NCBI GenBank assembly: GCA_012719495.1
Contig: JAAYAG010000011.1
Coordinates: forward strand, 102,098-166,097
Length of the DNA: 64,000 bases
Direction of reading: 5' to 3'
Source of the DNA: Bacteroidales bacterium
GTDB taxonomy: Bacteria > Bacteroidota > Bacteroidia > Bacteroidales > Prolixibacteraceae
Numbering within the stretch: the first letter of the stretch is position 1; each line of letters starts with the position of its first letter. Shown here piece after piece: positions 18,301-27,097 of this stretch. Under the pieces are notes generated by a model, which searched no databases, was not told the DNA's origin, and saw only the letters and a program-made list of their open reading frames with translations. A program made the position numbers and the translations under genes.

Positions 18301-19314
18301 GCCGTTAATTCAAAAGTTGTAGGTTCTGGTGTTGGTCTTTTACTATCAAAAAACATCGTTTTGCTTCACGGTGGGAATATAACCTTCAACAGTGAAGAAA
18401 ATAAGGGTTCAGAATTTTTAATAACAATCCCGCATCAAAAAATGTCCGACATAAAAGCTGAGCAAACTTCTGAAAATGAAAGGACAAACAATAAAACTAC
18501 TCTTGAAAACACATATAATGATTTAGTTGCAGATGAAAAAGAAGAAAGCAAACAAAAAATTCTTTTAGTAGAAGACAACGAAGAACTTCTTCAGTTTCTT
18601 TGCCTGATTTTTGGAGATGAATATGAAATATATATAGCATTCAATGGCTCCGAAGGTTGGGAACAGACACAAAAACACCTGCCCGATTTAATTGTTTCTG
18701 ACGTGATGATGCCCGAAATGGACGGGTTTGAATTTTGTAAATTGGTAAAATCTACCTGGGAAACATCCCATATTCCTGTAATTTTACTTTCTGCGCTTAA
18801 CGAAAATGCCAAACAATTACAAGGATTAGGCCTTGGAGCCGACGACTACATTACCAAACCGTTCGACGCCAATATTTTAAAACATAAAATACACAATCTC
18901 ATACAAAGCCGAAAAGCCTATTATGAAAAAGCTCTCCAAAAAATAAAAGAGTACCCCCAAGAGCAGCTACTGGCAAACCCAATGAATGACAAGTTTTTAA
19001 AGCAAATGGTCGATGTAGTAAAAGAGAATATGGCCAACACACAATTTGGAAAGGTTGAGTTTGCTTCAGCTCTGTGTGTAAGCCCATCGCTCCTCTATAA
19101 AAAAACTAAAGCAATTGCCGGATTATCGCCTGTCGATTTCATTAAATCGGTTAGGCTCGATCATTCAATTCAATTACTTCAGAACAAAGAATATACAATT
19201 GCAGAAATCAGCGAGCTGTGTGGATTCTCAAATCAATCGTACTTTAGTGCTGTATTCAAAAAGAAATTTGGGAAAACGCCTTCCGAGTACTATGACACTA
19301 CAAATGACCGATAA
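15397..19314 (+). CDS. Hybrid two-component sensor/regulator (HTCS)
   Basis: A 1305-residue one-piece signalling protein. Order: signal segment (1-27); periplasmic double beta-propeller of Reg_prop repeats (about 30-660, e.g. DGFIWASTKSGVLRL, NGNLWLATNNGISQW, NYLWLGTESGLCRFDP); Y_Y_Y domain (about 690-755); membrane helix (about 758-780); histidine kinase with H801 in FTNTAHDIRTSLTLIKAP; ATPase boxes NLISNAIKYSR, DEGIGIS and GSGVGL; receiver domain (about 1053-1170) with phospho-acceptor Asp1102 in SDVMMPEMDG; AraC-type HTH (about 1195-1300). The H-box departs from the common HE-RTPL form. It is convergent with the SusD at 19450 and divergent from the permease. It probably controls the fasciclin/SusCD operon, although that operon's promoter is 13 kb away. 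Confidence 0.95.
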   Translation: MATVNKIYTTIFLLWLGLAAQIMTYASNYKFESINDLQGISIRKVYSICKDNDGFIWASTKSGVLRLTQDEYRIYELPFQTVNFITVKLVFENNILWAYSNNGQLFRYDPIKDKFLFVFNLSESAKNQYINVGAMLVDNSEACWMATSFGLYKYFNGEFQLFEDKQNNISSLCWYDDDTFFAVSNEEIALIDTKTQSRKLLFQHPGKKEINTNSLYYDKTSEVLWLGSQSDGLLFYSIQSNEIKHFAPKDFPQQPVKVIEPIDEQTLLAGVDGQGIWEIDRKNLKIKHVYKEDNDNSASLRGNGVYDIFFDKENERVWVGTYSAGISYFDMAPPLIEQITHQPNQENSLKNNEVNEAIEDKNGNLWLATNNGISQWKRNENRWKHFYANNQDQAQVFLTIHEDNQGKIWAGSYASGLHIIDRETGKELAHYAKNIPGSPIDVKFVYDIFTDSKGEIWICGINSEVVRYSPTENKFTKYSQQPVSMITEYSDSIMLLACSYGLVQLNKNTSAYKILIDKHIVEDILPLNDNIWVATSGEGLLRYNMINNNLEKFTTKNGLPSNYINSLASSSNYLWLGTESGLCRFDPRQKSAVVFSSIEPLSSSSFNNHAYLHLRDGRLAFGSNNGLIIFNPQTISEKQNSGKIFIQDFSILGRSLRDISSFKLKQPINNIEHFKLKHNQNSLTFEILPVGTIKDAKFSWKIDDSNEWSTPSKQRHITFNNLPHRDYTLKIKMLDNSLSYVVDERTVYFTIAAPFWASWWFLIIVFTTLFILIYSLFWYYINKLKQQHAEEKIRYFTNTAHDIRTSLTLIKAPVDELKNETNLSARGKQFLKLASEQTNRLSNVITQLMDFQKADIGKEKLIMKMTDVVELVKYRTEMVEPLCKTKNIKLIFKTNTNHYETAIDDIQFEKVIDNLISNAIKYSRENSTVYISLECKNTEWNLVVKDEGIGISKADQKRLFKEFYRGENAVNSKVVGSGVGLLLSKNIVLLHGGNITFNSEENKGSEFLITIPHQKMSDIKAEQTSENERTNNKTTLENTYNDLVADEKEESKQKILLVEDNEELLQFLCLIFGDEYEIYIAFNGSEGWEQTQKHLPDLIVSDVMMPEMDGFEFCKLVKSTWETSHIPVILLSALNENAKQLQGLGLGADDYITKPFDANILKHKIHNLIQSRKAYYEKALQKIKEYPQEQLLANPMNDKFLKQMVDVVKENMANTQFGKVEFASALCVSPSLLYKKTKAIAGLSPVDFIKSVRLDHSIQLLQNKEYTIAEISELCGFSNQSYFSAVFKKKFGKTPSEYYDTTNDR

Positions 19315-19357
19315 AATCACTTTCGTTGTAATTGTCTTAAAATGACAAAATAGAAAT

Positions 19358-19396
19358 AGGGTTAAGAACAAATTATTCTCAACCCTAATTTTATTT
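19358..19396. terminator. Bidirectional terminator between HTCS and the SusD gene
   Basis: AGGGTT (19358-19363) pairs with AACCCT (19381-19386), extended inward by AGAA/TTCT after one mismatch. A T-rich run follows on the plus strand; the other side is moderately T-rich when read on the minus strand. Both genes end here. A second stem, CAAAAGCT/AGCTTTTG (19402-19409 and 19422-19429), lies next to it. Confidence 0.55.
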
Positions 19397-19449
19397 TCGA
19401 TCAAAAGCTCACAACCTTATCAGCTTTTGTTTCCCCATTCAACAGGTGC

Positions 19450-20928
19450 TTATTTCACAAAAGGAATATACCAATTCTGCTCGTTCATAAGTTTTTCCCT
19501 AACACGCTGTGCGGCTGAAGGATCAGTAAACTTAGCAGCAACACGATCGGCTAAATATTCATTTCCTCTTCTTCGGGCAAGTCTCATAAGGTCGAACCAC
19601 CTTTTCCCCTCAAAAGCGAGTTCCATAGATCGCTCTTCAATGATTAAATCTTCGATGAAGGTTACAGAATCAACACCTTCGGGCACTTCTCTTGGTTGAA
19701 GGTAAGCACGCCCCCGAATGCCTGCATTTTCGCTCCAATTTGGAAACGTTTTATGTCCCCGGTTCATTATATTTAAAGCTACCAGTGAACTTCCACTCCT
19801 GTTCAATGCTTCGGCGAGTAGCAAATGAATATCGGCTGCCCGATAAAGGATTATATATGACCCCAATTCCCATGTACTGCTTTCATCTAAACTATATTTA
19901 TTAACTATTGGCATTTCATCAACAATTCTAAAAGACACATCGAGGCCGCGGTAAACATCTCCACTATTTTTCTTTACCTGATCTATTTGCGAATTAAAAA
20001 GGTTGATGATATTGTCTGTTGGCTTGGCTTGATATTCGTATTCAAAACCATACCATAGTTCTATAGGATTTGGTTGCTTTTGCCCGTAATAAAATGGCAC
20101 ACAAGACATTACCTCAACTGCGCTATAGTCGATAAAAATTTCACTCCAACTCTTTTTAGCATAAGTGTTTGTGACTTTATAAATACTAGTCGTGTTTTCC
20201 CACCCCTCAATAGCCATTCTTAAATAAGTTGCAGCATTTACATAATCCTGCTTTTCGAGGTATATTTCTCCAATTAAAGCCTTGTTGTACATAGGCAATG
20301 TCCTAAAATACAGATATTGATTATCGGCTTCGAGACGATCGTTGTCTAAATAAGGTAAAAGGTTATTTATTAACGTATCTAAAATTGATTCTCGTGAAAC
20401 ATAAGCTACTTTATCCTGGGAATAATTCGGAAGGTTATCTTTCAAATACGCAACTTCTCCATACAAGCGAGCCAACATAAAATAAGCCCACGAACGCATT
20501 CCAATCAGATTGCATTTTATTACATAAAGGTCAGTCTCTGTAATATCCTTGTCTTTATTGACAATACTATCGACATAGAGCAAAGACTCGTTAGCATTTA
20601 TAACAACCTGATATAGAGCCGACGGATCGAGATATGGATTATTAGTACTGAAATCGTGATTATTAATACTTTGCCAGGAAGCGTTTGCTTTTTCTGTTGT
20701 GATTGTTTGATCAGCCAAGAGATCGCACGCAAAAACAAGCTGCGGAACCACATCCTGAAGAATGGCTAAAGGTGCCTGAGTAAAAAGTTCAGCTTCAACT
20801 AAAGAATTATACGATTTGTCGGGAGTAACCCTGTCGCTTGGCGACTCGTTGAAAAAATCGTCGGAACAGGCTCCCATAGCAAATACTACAAGCAATTGGA
20901 TAGCAATCCATTTAATTTTATTTTTCAT
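19450..20928 (-). CDS. SusD/RagB-family lipoprotein (second pair of the fasciclin operon)
   Basis: A 492-residue SusD-like lipoprotein, last gene of the six-gene minus-strand operon. The lipobox AMGAC places the lipid on Cys21, and the following SDDFFNE is the acidic surface-export type of signal seen in Bacteroidetes. SusD hallmarks: LIGMRSWAYFMLARLYGEVAYL (about 145-166), YRAADIHLLLAEALNRSG and the end IIEERSMELAFEGKRWFDLMRLARR. It follows its SusC partner by 53 bases. No enzyme gene is in the same operon, so the ligand cannot be predicted. Confidence 0.93.
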   Translation of the reverse strand: MKNKIKWIAIQLLVVFAMGACSDDFFNESPSDRVTPDKSYNSLVEAELFTQAPLAILQDVVPQLVFACDLLADQTITTEKANASWQSINNHDFSTNNPYLDPSALYQVVINANESLLYVDSIVNKDKDITETDLYVIKCNLIGMRSWAYFMLARLYGEVAYLKDNLPNYSQDKVAYVSRESILDTLINNLLPYLDNDRLEADNQYLYFRTLPMYNKALIGEIYLEKQDYVNAATYLRMAIEGWENTTSIYKVTNTYAKKSWSEIFIDYSAVEVMSCVPFYYGQKQPNPIELWYGFEYEYQAKPTDNIINLFNSQIDQVKKNSGDVYRGLDVSFRIVDEMPIVNKYSLDESSTWELGSYIILYRAADIHLLLAEALNRSGSSLVALNIMNRGHKTFPNWSENAGIRGRAYLQPREVPEGVDSVTFIEDLIIEERSMELAFEGKRWFDLMRLARRRGNEYLADRVAAKFTDPSAAQRVREKLMNEQNWYIPFVK

Positions 20929-20981
20929 ACGTTGATTTTAATTATTATCGAATGAAACATACATTTCATATATCTTCTACA

Positions 20982-23900
20982 CTACAATCCTAATTTAACA
21001 CCAAACACAAACGATTTGGGCTGAGGCATTTTGCCGTAATCATTACTTAAATACAACGGATCGTTGTAGAGCATAAACTCAGGGTCGAGCCCCGAGTATG
21101 AAGTGAGCGTAACCAAGTTGCTTGCTGTTAAGTAAAGCGTGAGGGTATCAAAAATCTTAGTCGATTTCGGATACTTGTAACTTACAGTAAAAGAACGCAT
21201 TCGAACATAACTTCCATCTTCTATCCAGCGATCGGAAAACACGTTGTTCCCATATTCATCGCCAATTGAAAGTGCCGGAAAATCTGAACCAGTATTAGTA
21301 CTATTCCATCGCTTTTTTACTATAGCTTGTTGGTTTTGCCCCAACTGCATCGACTGGCCTAATTTGTTAACATGACTATAAATATCATTACCTGTGCTAA
21401 AAGCGAAATCTGCCTTAAACTCAACATTACCTACAGCTACCGAGGCATACAATCCGCCATAAATGGGCGCAATTGGGCACCCAATAATCATTTTATCCAA
21501 CTCATTAATGACTTTATTGCCATCTACATCTACGTATCGAATATCACCAGCTGTTGCCTGTTTTCCATTTGGCCCAATGTATTGAGAAGCTTCATCGTTA
21601 TTGTTGAAAATACCATTAGTTTTCAACCCAAAATATGAATACATAGGTTCTCCGGCTTTTGTAATAAGGCTTACTCCTTCAACTTCATTTACAATACTGT
21701 TTTCCTCTTTAAGCAGAAAGTCGATTGAAGTGATTTTATTATCGACATAAGACAACGAACCTCCAACATTTACAGTAACATTGCCAATATCTTGCCGATA
21801 ATTAGCCGATAATTCGGCTCCCATATTCCGCAATGCCCCTGAGTTGCTGTAGTAGGTTGTGTACCCATAAGCCGGAGCAATTTTTTGCCTGGTAATCAGA
21901 TTGTTTACTGTTGAATTGAACATATTAAGCGAAATGTTCAACTTTTGAGCTAAAAGAGAAATATCGACACCAAGATTGAAACTGGTTAGTTTTTCCATTT
22001 CCATATCGGGGTTTGGAACCGATTCACGAACCAGCACGCTCGATGAAGACAATTTTCTTCCTCTATAATACAAATGGCTATAATCGTATGCAAAATTATT
22101 GATGTTACCTGATTGACTGAACGATGCCCTTATCTTCAAATCGTTGAGCCAAGTTTTTTCGGCCAAAAAAGGTTCTGCAGAGAGCCTCCATGCGCCACTG
22201 AGCGACGGGTAAAAATTATATCTCGAATTTTTGCCCAAAGCAGAGTTTGCATCGTACGAAAATGCTGCAGAAAAATAATATTTGTCAGAAAAGTTATAAT
22301 CGGCAGTTGCATAATAAGCTACCCATTTCACCTTTCTGTTTTCACCAAAAATAGTTCTCAACTCAGGGTTATTTGCCCCCTGACCCAAGCTTTTAAAATC
22401 GTCAGTTGAAGAGTTAAGATCTTGCCCTTTGTCATATTCGTAAGAATTGATAACATATCTATGACCAATTTTCACGTTGAGTAAGCTTTTGCTATTAAAT
22501 ACTTTTTTGTAGCTAAGCTGATTCTGGTTTTGGGTTGAACGAAATTCGTTAACCATTACCCTGCTCGTGTTGTAGGCTGAATCTATTTTACTAATACCAA
22601 GGTCGGGAATAAAAATATTATCTCTCGAATTATTAAAGTTGATACCAACAAATGTTGAGATTGATAAATTTTTAGAAAACTCATATTGAGCTTTAACCGA
22701 CGTTATAAAATGATAATTTTTATTTTCAGCATCAATATTTTTGACAATTGCTGTAGGGTTACTCACGTTAAAAACACCAATATCATCAATTGTTCCCAAC
22801 TCATTGCCCTGAGCATCAAACTTCATTGGTGTCATGATTGGAGACTTCAATTGTGCAGCAAGAATAGGATTAGTAGGAATGTTATAACCTTGCTCCATCA
22901 ACGCCGAATTAGCCAACGAAAGTTTTGTGCTTGGCATTACGCTAAATTTGTCGGTAATGTTTATTACCCCATTAACCCGCAAATTAAATCGATTATACCC
23001 TGTATTTTTAAGTATTCCTTGATGATTTAAGTATCCTGTAGAAATATTATACGTTGCAATGTCGTCTCCTCCCTTAAGAAAGAGGTGATATTTCTGCAAA
23101 ATGCCAACACGATATATTTCATCCTGCCAGTCTGTATTATTGTTGTATCGATGATACTCTTCTGAATTTTCATTAGTGTTCAAGAATGAATACTTCTTCT
23201 CAATTTCTTCTTGCGAAAGCCCCAATTGGTTAATTTGCTCATTGAACAATTCCCTGAAACCACCTGCATCGAGGAGGTTTTGCCGCTTTGGCGAAAACGC
23301 TACACCAGTGTACCCATTAACAACAATGCTGCTACTTGTTTCACCTTTCTGTTCCAGATTAATATAAATCACACCATTTGATCCATTAGAGCCCAACGAT
23401 GCATTTCCTTCGGTTAAAACCGAAACACTTGAAACATCTTCTACATCAACGACATCAAAAGGATTATGAGTAAACGCATCTACAGAACTGTAATTAGCGT
23501 AATGGATCGGATGAATCATATCATCGACAATCACCAATGGTTCGTTTCTTCCAAACATCGACGACAATCCTCTTATATTTAAAAAGTTTTTACTTCCAGG
23601 CATACCAGAACCTGTAATAACCTGTGTCCCGGCTAACTTCCCTTGAAAAAGCTGATCTAATGAACTGCTCGCTTTCTGGCTTAAGTCGTTAGATGTAATA
23701 TAAGAGCCAGACTGAGTCATATCGCGAACGGCCAAGAAACCTAATGGTGTAGAAAACTGATCATCAACAGACCGAAACTCCTTCCGAACCATGTATATTG
23801 TCACCATAGATTGGCCATTTAGTTCAATAATGCGTGTTGTATACCCTGGTAATTGAACCACCAAAAATTCGTTAGGATCGGCAACATTTATTTCAAACGC

Positions 23901-24086
23901 ACCATTCTCATCGGTGTTCGAACTTGCTCCAGCAATAGAAACCAATGCTGATTGGAGTGGTTTATTGCTGGTTGCCTCTTTAATTACACCCGATACTTTT
24001 TGCAAACTTTGAGCATGCAACGTTAGCAAACATAGAAGTATCAATGCATTAAAGATAATTATAGATTTAATTATATTTTTTATCAT
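20982..24086 (-). CDS. Divergent SusC-type TonB-dependent transporter
   Basis: A 1034-residue outer-membrane transporter. Signal peptide 1-26; carboxypeptidase-regulatory-like domain about 30-108 (VSGVIKEATSNKPLQSALVSI, DENGAFEINV); plug about 125-245; barrel to the end. The usual SusC motif between the regulatory domain and plug (EVVVVGYG) is absent: residues 108-130 read KEFRSVDDQFSTPLGFLAV instead. The plug end, normally KDASATAIYGSRGANGVI, is TEGNASLGSNGSNGVIYI. The barrel looks complete (WIEDGSYVRMRSFTVSYKY, C-terminal FVFGVKLGL), so it is probably functional. It lies between a fasciclin lipoprotein (26-base gap upstream) and its SusD (53-base gap downstream). Confidence 0.92.
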   Translation of the reverse strand: MIKNIIKSIIIFNALILLCLLTLHAQSLQKVSGVIKEATSNKPLQSALVSIAGASSNTDENGAFEINVADPNEFLVVQLPGYTTRIIELNGQSMVTIYMVRKEFRSVDDQFSTPLGFLAVRDMTQSGSYITSNDLSQKASSSLDQLFQGKLAGTQVITGSGMPGSKNFLNIRGLSSMFGRNEPLVIVDDMIHPIHYANYSSVDAFTHNPFDVVDVEDVSSVSVLTEGNASLGSNGSNGVIYINLEQKGETSSSIVVNGYTGVAFSPKRQNLLDAGGFRELFNEQINQLGLSQEEIEKKYSFLNTNENSEEYHRYNNNTDWQDEIYRVGILQKYHLFLKGGDDIATYNISTGYLNHQGILKNTGYNRFNLRVNGVINITDKFSVMPSTKLSLANSALMEQGYNIPTNPILAAQLKSPIMTPMKFDAQGNELGTIDDIGVFNVSNPTAIVKNIDAENKNYHFITSVKAQYEFSKNLSISTFVGINFNNSRDNIFIPDLGISKIDSAYNTSRVMVNEFRSTQNQNQLSYKKVFNSKSLLNVKIGHRYVINSYEYDKGQDLNSSTDDFKSLGQGANNPELRTIFGENRKVKWVAYYATADYNFSDKYYFSAAFSYDANSALGKNSRYNFYPSLSGAWRLSAEPFLAEKTWLNDLKIRASFSQSGNINNFAYDYSHLYYRGRKLSSSSVLVRESVPNPDMEMEKLTSFNLGVDISLLAQKLNISLNMFNSTVNNLITRQKIAPAYGYTTYYSNSGALRNMGAELSANYRQDIGNVTVNVGGSLSYVDNKITSIDFLLKEENSIVNEVEGVSLITKAGEPMYSYFGLKTNGIFNNNDEASQYIGPNGKQATAGDIRYVDVDGNKVINELDKMIIGCPIAPIYGGLYASVAVGNVEFKADFAFSTGNDIYSHVNKLGQSMQLGQNQQAIVKKRWNSTNTGSDFPALSIGDEYGNNVFSDRWIEDGSYVRMRSFTVSYKYPKSTKIFDTLTLYLTASNLVTLTSYSGLDPEFMLYNDPLYLSNDYGKMPQPKSFVFGVKLGL

Positions 24087-24112
24087 AGTAATCTTTTTTC
24101 TTTAGTGAAATA

Positions 24113-25624
24113 CTATTCAATTGGTACAAATGTTAACCTGTCCCACATTATAGTTCCAGGAAAAACGGTTTTTAATCTTATCACATGTTCTTGTGTTGTT
24201 TGCCAATCAACGTCGCAGATATATTCATCAACGAAATAAACTCCATCAATAACTGTATTCAAATCCAACACTTTGTCTGCTTTCACACCATCAATATATG
24301 CCACTATATTTGCTCGGTTGTACCCTTTTTTAAAATATCCGTAAACGCTATACCTACCTCGGGCAATTTTGGGTATTGTAACTTCAAGTGTCCAATATCC
24401 TTCAGACATAACAAGGCAATCTTCATTGATGAACCCAGTGCCTTGTGCCTTTCGCCAATATTGCATATAGTCGCCAATCCATTTTATTTTTGCTATTCCG
24501 TTTTCTCCGTCATAGAAATTTTTGGTTCCTTCGGTCGTGTAAATTTCAAGTTCTTGAAATTCAGGAAAAGCAGTGACATCGAAAGTGTATTTTTGAGGTA
24601 CAGCTTCAGTAGCAGGCAACAACTGTGTAATTCCATGTATCACCCCATTTTTGGTGGGTACATTTGAATATTTTTGAATAAAAGAAGTAAGCAAACTATC
24701 TCCTGTTGTATAGTTGATCAGAAAATCTGTTTTCACATTCATATTTACCGAGTTAGTTCTCGAAATTGTATAATACGACACGGTTTCAATGTCTGACATA
24801 TAATAGGTTCCCTCAATGCAATGATATTCTACATAGTCGTAGAAACCATTACCCGGTTGATTTAGATTTCCAACACCATTATTGAATCTGTTCACCAAGT
24901 CGGTTACCGAGAAAATCTGATTTGCATTAAAAACAGAATCGGGTACAGCAAGAATAGTGTACCTAACCCGAGCAGTTCCAACACCATAAGGTATTTCAAC
25001 TATATCAAGAGTATCTTTAATTCCAGCCAGTTCCAAGGCTTTTGTGAAAATAGAAAAGTATTCCAACTCGTTTATTGTGGTGTAAGTTCCTTTAGTTACC
25101 GGATCTATAACCCTATCAATTTTATGAATAATACCATTGGCAACTTTAATATCTCTATCTACAATTTTTGAGTATTTATTGATGAGTATATCGACATTAT
25201 CAAATTCGGATACCAAATAATCGCCAATTGCATTTTTTTCACTTAAACTTCCAAGCCCTATGTCGTTTGTATAAATTTCAGCAGGTAAAACATGGTTTCT
25301 TACAACAATCGACAATTCTTCTATTGTAAAATCTTTATACGAAGATTTTCCTTTCGAAGAATAGTAAGTTTTCCAAGCAGCATCATTGGGCAAAAATAAC
25401 GTGAAAGGCCCACGGGTACTTAAAATACCCGACACATCAACATAATCAGCAATCTCGATAAATTCACGATAATTAACCGAGTCTTGTCCTATGTATTCAA
25501 TCATCTGCAAATCTTCAGTTTCAAAGCCCCAATCAATTTCCTTCTCGACACATTGAACCAAGCAAAGGCCCATAAGGATAAATAATATCAGCCCTTTATT
25601 TATTTTAATATTAATTCTCTTCAT
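24113..25624 (-). CDS. Fasciclin (FAS1) lipoprotein with C-terminal beta-domain
   Basis: A 503-residue lipoprotein (hydrophobic 11-22, likely lipid Cys25 in CLVQC). Two FAS1 domains are seen: about 40-175 (YVDVSGILSTRGPFTLFLPNDAAW, then IKVANGIIHKIDRVIDP) and about 185-340 (IFTKALELAGI, TILAVPDSVFN, NGVIHGITQLLP). The C-terminal 150 residues (about 350-503) are beta-rich and hold YWTLEVTIPKIARGRYSVYGYF, which resembles a carbohydrate-binding or jelly-roll module. FAS1 domains mediate adhesion or ligand contact, so this is probably a surface accessory protein of the SusCD complex. It is fourth in the operon, 11 bases after the upstream SusD. Its exact role is unknown. Confidence 0.85.
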   Translation of the reverse strand: MKRINIKINKGLILFILMGLCLVQCVEKEIDWGFETEDLQMIEYIGQDSVNYREFIEIADYVDVSGILSTRGPFTLFLPNDAAWKTYYSSKGKSSYKDFTIEELSIVVRNHVLPAEIYTNDIGLGSLSEKNAIGDYLVSEFDNVDILINKYSKIVDRDIKVANGIIHKIDRVIDPVTKGTYTTINELEYFSIFTKALELAGIKDTLDIVEIPYGVGTARVRYTILAVPDSVFNANQIFSVTDLVNRFNNGVGNLNQPGNGFYDYVEYHCIEGTYYMSDIETVSYYTISRTNSVNMNVKTDFLINYTTGDSLLTSFIQKYSNVPTKNGVIHGITQLLPATEAVPQKYTFDVTAFPEFQELEIYTTEGTKNFYDGENGIAKIKWIGDYMQYWRKAQGTGFINEDCLVMSEGYWTLEVTIPKIARGRYSVYGYFKKGYNRANIVAYIDGVKADKVLDLNTVIDGVYFVDEYICDVDWQTTQEHVIRLKTVFPGTIMWDRLTFVPIE

Positions 25625-25635
25625 GATAGTATAGA

Positions 25636-27081
25636 TTAACGGTCATAAAATGGATTCTGCTCCAATAATGGATTAGCCCGCAATTCACCTTCTGGAATTG
25701 GCAGGTAGTAGCTCATAGTATCTAAAATCCTTGATCGCAGGATTGGTTTCTTTTTCACATCAGCACCTTCCAATATCATTTGGATTATAAGGTTTTTGTT
25801 TTCAAAGTTGTTCTTTTTTGCAAAATGAAGAACATCGAACCAACGTTTACCCTCGAAAGCAAATTCTTTAGCTCGTTCTTCCATAATGATGGTCCTGAAT
25901 GTTTCTTTAAGAGGACTGATGTTCATTGGAGATAACGAAGCCCGTTGAAGTATCTCATTAATATAAGCGTTAGCTTCACTGAATCTTTCCAACTCGGCCA
26001 ATGCCTCTGCTTTCATCAAGAGGATATCGCTGTACCGGTAATAAATTACATTGGCATCGCATTCGTTTGATGTTCTTTTTGTTTTTGTAGTTATGTTTTT
26101 ATACAAGAACTTTGACCGCGCATCGGGATACGCCTTTCGGATATCGGTTGTAGTAAATAGTTCTTTTGCGTAGGTTTTTAACGCGACTTTCGATCCTCCA
26201 ATAATTCCCATTATACTAGTACACAGTGGGTTTCTTTCAGTTTCATATGCTTCGTTAAACTGAATTTCGAAGATACTTTCAACAGAATTTCCGGGATAAA
26301 AAAGAGTAAACCAATCGTTGGTTCCCAAAAGTTGAAACTTACCCGAGTTGATAATCTCATCGCAAGCCTGAATACATTTCTCGTATTGTTCACTCCAAAG
26401 GTAAATGTCGGCCAAGAGGGCATTAATCGAATGCTTATTGGCTCTCCCTTTGTATAAATCAGGAGAAGAAGCATATTCATCGACAAACGCAAAGTTTTTT
26501 GCCTTAATCAAGTCTGCTTCAATTTGATTGAGAATTTCCCTTTCTGAACTTTTCTTAACCGAAAAACTAACGGTATCAGAATTCGAAGCATTCAATATTA
26601 AGGGAACTTCTTTCCAAATACGGACCATATCGAAGTAGCACTTTGAGCGGATAAATATAGCTTCGGCTTGGTACGATTTTTCAACTACCGGATCGAATGT
26701 ATCATCAACCTTAAGCACATCTTTTGAATAAGCCATTATTGTATTTGCAAGGTTGATAGCATTATAAAAACCATCCCAATGAATAACACTGTTAGTTGAT
26801 AGAATTTCTGATTGAGCTACAGAAGGATAACCAGCTACAGAACCAGAAATTTCGGACATATCGGCCCTAATTTCGCCCCACATCCATAAGGCGACCACGT
26901 TATCCCGATAAGCATCGTACATAGCTGCCATAACGGCTGCAACATCTTCCTTTTTTTGCCAGAATTCCTGTTTAACCAACTCATTTTCAGGCTCTAAATT
27001 TAGCCATTCATTGCACGACACAATGCCTGTAAGCAGCACAACAATAATCAGGCTTTTAATATATTTAACTAATTTTTTCAT
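25636..27081 (-). CDS. SusD/RagB-family lipoprotein (first pair of the fasciclin operon)
   Basis: A 481-residue SusD-like protein with lipid Cys23 in GIVSC followed by NEWLNLEPE. The ATG at 27081 is chosen over an in-frame ATG at 27111, because the longer version adds MLSFNTEHNT before an intact signal peptide and runs into the upstream SusC gene. SusD hallmarks: AEAIFIRSKCYFDMVRIWKEVPLI, YRYSDILLMKAEALAELE, and EERAKEFAFEGKRWFDVLHFAKK near the end, followed by the YYLPIPEGELRANP tail common in the family. It starts 16 bases after its SusC partner and ends 11 bases before a fasciclin gene. Confidence 0.93.
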   Translation of the reverse strand: MKKLVKYIKSLIIVVLLTGIVSCNEWLNLEPENELVKQEFWQKKEDVAAVMAAMYDAYRDNVVALWMWGEIRADMSEISGSVAGYPSVAQSEILSTNSVIHWDGFYNAINLANTIMAYSKDVLKVDDTFDPVVEKSYQAEAIFIRSKCYFDMVRIWKEVPLILNASNSDTVSFSVKKSSEREILNQIEADLIKAKNFAFVDEYASSPDLYKGRANKHSINALLADIYLWSEQYEKCIQACDEIINSGKFQLLGTNDWFTLFYPGNSVESIFEIQFNEAYETERNPLCTSIMGIIGGSKVALKTYAKELFTTTDIRKAYPDARSKFLYKNITTKTKRTSNECDANVIYYRYSDILLMKAEALAELERFSEANAYINEILQRASLSPMNISPLKETFRTIIMEERAKEFAFEGKRWFDVLHFAKKNNFENKNLIIQMILEGADVKKKPILRSRILDTMSYYLPIPEGELRANPLLEQNPFYDR

Positions 27082-27097
27082 AGTATTGTGTTCTGTA

